A stretch of DNA of 9,956 nt from an uncultured Oscillospiraceae bacterium (GTDB lineage: Bacteria; Bacillota; Clostridia; Oscillospirales; Acutalibacteraceae), in assembly GCA_905198295.1 (NCBI GenBank), contig CAJKBW010000096.1, forward strand, positions 1-9,956, written 5' to 3'. Below, one piece after another: positions 6,988 through 9,956 of the stretch. Numbering within the stretch: position 1 is the first letter of the stretch; every line of letters starts with the position of its first letter. The notes below the pieces were generated by a model. The model searched no databases and was not told the DNA's origin. It was given only the letters and a program-made list of their open reading frames with translations. A program made the translations under genes and the position numbers.

Positions 6988-7674
6988 TCAGTGGGTATCC
7001 AAATCCGGCTGCTGGTTTTCTGAAAAATTGGATAGGTTTTTTTGCCGTAGGATAAAGCCCGGAAGCTGATCCTGCCGCATAAAATACAGGAGGGTCGCGT
7101 CCTGATTCCCATAGGAGGTCGTATGGTATATATCGCATAGGGCTCCGCTGTCGTCGGTCATCAGATAGACGGCCGCCATGTCGAGAATGTGTTTAACCTC
7201 CAGATTGTCATAATCCCGCACGCGGCCAAGAGATAGCGTTTCATCGTATACATGGACGAAGCAGACCGCACACTCGGTAAATTGAGGGAGGGGATACTTC
7301 CGCAAATAGGTATCCAAAGCAATAAACAGCGGCATGGTTAAGAATTGACCGCTGCTATGCTGTTTCCACTTCGGGAGGAGGCGTGGGAGCCGGATCTGTA
7401 CGATTCCTTCTTCATCGACCGCAACCGTAATCCCCAGTGTATCGGTAGAGCGCGTCAGTATCTGTTCCAGCTGGATCGTGCCATAGCGCCCTACCAGATC
7501 CCGAAGCCTGCAGGCCAGCTTTTCAGCATGGGCTGCGGCATCCAGACTCAACTCCTGAAAATTGGCCGGATACCGGCTGACGTTACAGGCACTCATCGCC
7601 ATAACCGTGTTATTCAGGCGAATGATTGTATCCTGGGCGGTACGGAGTCGTTTTTTTAATTCCTGTTCGTTCAT
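6988..7674 (-). CDS. Conjugative-element protein with a RusA-like acidic active-site signature
   Basis: A 228-residue protein with a helical N-terminus (about 1-75) and a C-terminal half that reads like RusA, the dimeric Holliday-junction resolvase. IRLPRLLPK (94-102) resembles the RusA opening strand. RVRDYDNLEVKHILD (151-165) carries Asp154, Asp156, Asn157, Lys161 and Asp165, and TDD (173-175) supplies Asp174/Asp175. In E. coli RusA, as I recall it, the pattern RRRDLDNLQK...LDD has its DD at the same distance from the first Asp (20-21 residues), with the Lys one residue closer. No profile was run, and the protein may already belong to a domain-of-unknown-function family. The ORF extends 28 codons further upstream, but AGGA is 11 bases before the ATG at 7674 and the extension covers the intergenic hairpin, so 7674 is preferred. 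A nuclease or structure-specific DNA-binding role is inferred. Confidence 0.7.
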   Translation of the reverse strand: MNEQELKKRLRTAQDTIIRLNNTVMAMSACNVSRYPANFQELSLDAAAHAEKLACRLRDLVGRYGTIQLEQILTRSTDTLGITVAVDEEGIVQIRLPRLLPKWKQHSSGQFLTMPLFIALDTYLRKYPLPQFTECAVCFVHVYDETLSLGRVRDYDNLEVKHILDMAAVYLMTDDSGALCDIYHTTSYGNQDATLLYFMRQDQLPGFILRQKNLSNFSENQQPDLDTH

Positions 7675-7705
7675 AAAAGTAAGAGTCCTTTCTTTATGGG
7701 GAGAT

Positions 7706-7756
7706 AAAAAGCAGAAGGACCGGAAGCGAACGGTTGCTCTCGGCCCTGTTTTCTGC
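7706..7756 (-). terminator. Terminator-like hairpin inside the transfer operon (possible attenuator)
   Basis: Minus-strand RNA reads GCAGAA, AACA bulge, GGGCCG, 18-base loop, CGGUCC, UUCUGC, then UUUUUAU. This gives two stacked 6-bp helices (one G-U pair) followed directly by a U-tract, the layout of a Rho-independent terminator. In plus-strand RNA the wobble becomes an A-C mismatch. It lies 20 bases after the stop of the 8294-7776 gene and about 30 bases before the next start, too little room for a new promoter. Partial termination is the likely effect. Confidence 0.6.
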
Positions 7757-7760
7757 AACT

Positions 7761-7779
7761 GTTTTTACAGCGTTTTTAC
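7761..7779 (-). repeat. Short direct repeat GTAAAAAC x2, 11-base period
   Basis: On the minus strand GTAAAAAC occurs twice with a 3-base gap, one DNA turn apart, covering the stop codon of the 8294-7776 gene and leading into the terminator-like hairpin. It could be a protein site or simply the A-rich flank of the terminator. Eight-base copies can arise by chance. Confidence 0.3.
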
Positions 7780-8294
7780 TGGTAATAGGCGGCTTTTCCG
7801 TCCCGATCCACCATACAGAATCCGGCTGTGTTCGGAATATGCAGCGCCGGCATTTGCGAAAGATCATCAAGCAGCAAGATCCGTTTGGGCGGGTTCTTTT
7901 CCTGCCGAGGAATGGCGGCATGGATCATACCTTCCTGCCTCCACGGGATATGGAGTATATCATATAGCTCCTCACCAGCAAAAAAGCTGATGAGTGCCGG
8001 AAATATACCGGGAACGTGAAATTCTGTCTTGTCGATGAAATCGAGCAGTACCCAGAAAGCACGGATGAGCCTATCGTTCAGCGGAAAAATCGGATCGGCC
8101 GATGCGACGGTTTCATCCTTTGACAGATACAGCCGGTGGTCTTTGGCAAGCCGTCTCAGCAGCATCCGGACGGTATCCGCCTTTCCGGGAGGAAACAGTC
8201 TTAAAAGCTGCTCTGTGTACAGGGTTTTATAGGCCGAAACCGTATCCAACAGCTTCGACGCCTCGTTCTCGTATAAGCTTGCCCGTGTATTCAC
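7776..8294 (-). CDS. Small winged-helix-like conjugative-element protein, function unknown
   Basis: A 172-residue cytoplasmic protein. Residues about 8-60 look like a winged helix (ENEASKLLDTVSAYKTLYTEQLLRLF, then ADTVRMLLRRLAKDHRLYLSKD as recognition helix and wing). A helical stretch follows (71-115), and the protein ends in alternating strands including KRILLLDDLSQ (137-147) and AGFCMVDRDGKAAYYQ. No catalytic motif is evident. The start is a GTG at 8294 with a perfect AGGAGG (8302-8307) 7 bases upstream; the longer ORF from 8321 would read through this site. It follows VirB4 by about 90 bases that contain phased TGCG repeats, which this protein might bind as an autoregulator, although nothing proves that. 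Family not recognised; a DNA-binding role is inferred from the N-terminal fold only. Confidence 0.7.
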   Translation of the reverse strand: MNTRASLYENEASKLLDTVSAYKTLYTEQLLRLFPPGKADTVRMLLRRLAKDHRLYLSKDETVASADPIFPLNDRLIRAFWVLLDFIDKTEFHVPGIFPALISFFAGEELYDILHIPWRQEGMIHAAIPRQEKNPPKRILLLDDLSQMPALHIPNTAGFCMVDRDGKAAYYQ

Positions 8295-8301
8295 AAAACC
8301 A

Positions 8302-8307
8302 CCTCCT
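8302..8307 (-). promoter_or_regulatory. Perfect Shine-Dalgarno AGGAGG for the GTG start at 8294
   Basis: AGGAGG on the minus strand lies 7 bases before the GTG at 8294. It is the strongest ribosome binding site in the window and decides this start against the ATG at 8321. Confidence 0.85.
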
Positions 8308-8312
8308 GGTTC

Positions 8313-8372
8313 TATACGCAATATTGTCGCATAAAGGCCGCGATAGGAAATGTTATACGCATTGTTATCGCA
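8313..8372 (-). repeat. Two direct repeats TGCG-N7-TGCGTATA upstream of the small winged-helix gene
   Basis: On the minus strand two 19-base copies, TGCGATAACAATGCGTATA (8372-8354) and TGCGACAATATTGCGTATA (8331-8313), match at 16 of 19 positions. Each has two TGCG cores 11 bases apart, one helical turn, and the copies are 41 bases apart, about four turns. They fill the gap between the VirB4 stop and the next ribosome binding site. The phasing suggests an operator or iteron-like binding site; function is inferred. Confidence 0.45.
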
Positions 8373-8383
8373 ATCCCTGCGTT

Positions 8384-9956
8384 TTAAGAAGACGGCACAG
8401 CATTCTGCCGCTTCTTTTTCTCCAAAAGCTGCTGCAGCTCCCGCCGATCCGTTGTAATCAGTTCTTTCTCCAGTTCGGATGCCTTAAATTCTACGGTGAC
8501 ATTGTTGTTGTTTGTGGAAATCAGACCGTTGCCGCGTTCAAAATGAGTGATAGCCAGCGTTTCGGCTTCCGATAGATGCAGAAGCTCCTGTACCCTCTGT
8601 GCTTCCTCGTCTTCAAGATTGAGGATGATCTTGGTTTTCGCATTGTTGACGATGCCGCGGCCATATTTGCCGCCTTCGAGGGCAAAAAAGTCATCCAAAT
8701 CCTGTGTGGCACAAATGGCGCTTCCGCCGTAACCACGAACAATTTTAAATATCTCCAACACGTATTCCGCAGCCAGTTTGTTGGAAGACGCACCGATGAG
8801 CTGCCAGGTTTCGTCAATAAAGATGGCCTTTTCTTTGGTGCGATCCTGCTTGGCCTTGTCCCATACGAAATCCAGAGCAACGAACATGCCCACCGTCAGC
8901 AGATCGCCGGTCAGTTCGGAAATGTCCAGGACCGTATATTTGTTGTCCAGGTTGACATTTGTATCCTGGTTGAACGTGCTGGCGGAACCGTGAACCAGTC
9001 GGTTGAGGATATTGGCAAGTCGCCTTGTCTGCGGGCTTTTCAAAAGTTCCTGGTGCAGATCCCCAAGCTTGGGCATAGGTCTGAAACGTTCCGGGCAGGC
9101 TTCGTCCACAAGGCTGGTATTCTCATGCGTAATGCCAAATGACGCATAGGTTTTAATCATAGCTTCATCCAGCAGTTGCCGTTCTTCGTGAGTCATATCA
9201 GGAATTAACAGGGCGAAAAAAATATGCAGCCGCTGTATTTTGGCGGTTAACAGGGATTTTTCAATCACAGCTTCATCCAGCAGTTCAGCTGCCGCTGTAT
9301 CTACCGGGCGGATTTCCATGACATTGATGCAGTGTGGAGATGAGGGGGATATCTGGATAATTTCTCCGCCGATGTTCCGCGCCGCCCGGTAAAACTCATG
9401 CCCTTTCAGCGGCGCCAGAATAAACACCTGGATATTTTTACGCCGAAGTCTTAGTGCGAAGAGCTGCAGGGTGAACGATTTGCCGGATCCGCTGGTTCCC
9501 AGAATGGCCATATTCGCGTTCTTGTAAATCTGGCTGTTGAACAGATCGGCAATAACCAACGAATTGTTATGCTTGTTGATCCCCAGCAGGATACCAGTAT
9601 CATCGCAGAGCTCGTAGGAAGTGAAGGGATAGCAGCTGGCGGCGCCCAGGGTCAGCATGTTCCGCCTAGAACGTGCGTATAGATGTTTTTCCAACGATAC
9701 CAGGGGCAGCGAGGATAAAAATGCATCCTCCTGCCGAAAGGTGCAGGGGGATGCATTCAGATCCTGGGAAACCAGGAGCTTTTTCAGTTCGGCAATCCGC
9801 CAGTTCAGTTCCTTGACCGAACCGGCTGTGACGGTGATCAGGGTGGAAAAATAGTAGAAGTCCTCGTTGGCGGCGAGACCGTCTTTCAGGAAATACCCCG
9901 AACGGATGGCTCCTTCCAGGTCATCAAAGTCGGTGTTGGTGTCGCTGACGTCCCGG
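8384..9956 (-). CDS. virB4: VirB4/TraE-like conjugal transfer ATPase, 5' end cut by window edge
   Basis: The C-terminal 523 residues of the ATPase that energises the type IV secretion channel at the inner face of the membrane. The frame is open to the window edge; the TTG at 9694 is an internal leucine, not a start. The visible part opens with RDVSDTNTDFDDLE and ENDFYYF-like sequence (ANEDFYYFSTLITV), typical of the VirB4 N-terminal domain. Canonical Walker A GTSGSGKS is at 9476-9499 and Walker B AIFIDETWQLIG carries the Asp-Glu pair (visible residues 381/382), followed by the ATQD motif. The C-terminus ends in a charged helix (RRELQQLLEKKKRQ). It resembles VirB4 proteins of Tn1549/CTn-like clostridial elements. 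The missing N-terminus is probably one to two hundred residues. Together with VirD4 downstream it identifies the region as a conjugation module. Confidence 0.95.
   Translation of the reverse strand, partial: RDVSDTNTDFDDLEGAIRSGYFLKDGLAANEDFYYFSTLITVTAGSVKELNWRIAELKKLLVSQDLNASPCTFRQEDAFLSSLPLVSLEKHLYARSRRNMLTLGAASCYPFTSYELCDDTGILLGINKHNNSLVIADLFNSQIYKNANMAILGTSGSGKSFTLQLFALRLRRKNIQVFILAPLKGHEFYRAARNIGGEIIQISPSSPHCINVMEIRPVDTAAAELLDEAVIEKSLLTAKIQRLHIFFALLIPDMTHEERQLLDEAMIKTYASFGITHENTSLVDEACPERFRPMPKLGDLHQELLKSPQTRRLANILNRLVHGSASTFNQDTNVNLDNKYTVLDISELTGDLLTVGMFVALDFVWDKAKQDRTKEKAIFIDETWQLIGASSNKLAAEYVLEIFKIVRGYGGSAICATQDLDDFFALEGGKYGRGIVNNAKTKIILNLEDEEAQRVQELLHLSEAETLAITHFERGNGLISTNNNNVTVEFKASELEKELITTDRRELQQLLEKKKRQNAVPSS

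Noticed and set aside
8384..9694. VirB4 starting at 9694
   Set aside because: The codon is TTG without a ribosome binding site, and the same frame continues upstream to the window edge with typical VirB4 sequence.

Overview
The window looks like part of the conjugation region of an integrative and conjugative element (or related conjugative island) from a Gram-positive Clostridia-type bacterium. The evidence is two type IV secretion ATPases (VirB4-like and VirD4-like), strong AGGAGG-type ribosome binding sites, a near-consensus sigma-A promoter, a lipoprotein with an LSAC lipobox, and an adhesin with thioester and Cna-B domains. The moderately GC-rich, densely packed sequence would suit an Oscillospiraceae-like gut anaerobe carrying a Tn1549/CTn-like element, but that taxonomic reading is inference. 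No relaxase, integrase, origin of transfer, tRNA, rRNA or CRISPR array is visible.

Every gene I can support is on the minus strand, so the biological order runs from 9956 to 1: VirB4-like ATPase (5' end outside the window), a small winged-helix-like protein (8294-7776), a protein whose C-terminal half carries a RusA-like acidic signature (7674-6988), a second winged-helix-like protein (6884-5781), the VirD4-like coupling protein (5784-3910), an S1-domain protein (3895-2603), a lipoprotein (2503-1733) and a thioester-domain/Cna-B surface adhesin (1652-1, 3' end outside the window). The last gene is long and fully open to the window edge. Large plus-strand ORFs opposite these genes are shadows.

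VirB4 to S1 looks like one transfer operon: VirD4 overlaps its upstream neighbour by an ATGA, and the other gaps are short. A terminator-like hairpin at 7706-7756 sits inside it and may attenuate the genes downstream of the small winged-helix gene. The lipoprotein and adhesin form a separate surface cassette behind their own promoter at 2540-2569, with a perfect-stem hairpin (one G-U pair) between the two genes. For four genes the Shine-Dalgarno sequence points to an internal start rather than the longest ORF.

Working model: VirB4 and VirD4 power DNA transfer. The three proteins encoded between them, two probable DNA-binding proteins and one RusA-like protein, probably handle or regulate element DNA. 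The lipoprotein and thioester adhesin are the surface-exposed part and may help attach the donor to a recipient or to host tissue. Gaps between genes are all about 100 bases or less, so there is no long empty stretch.
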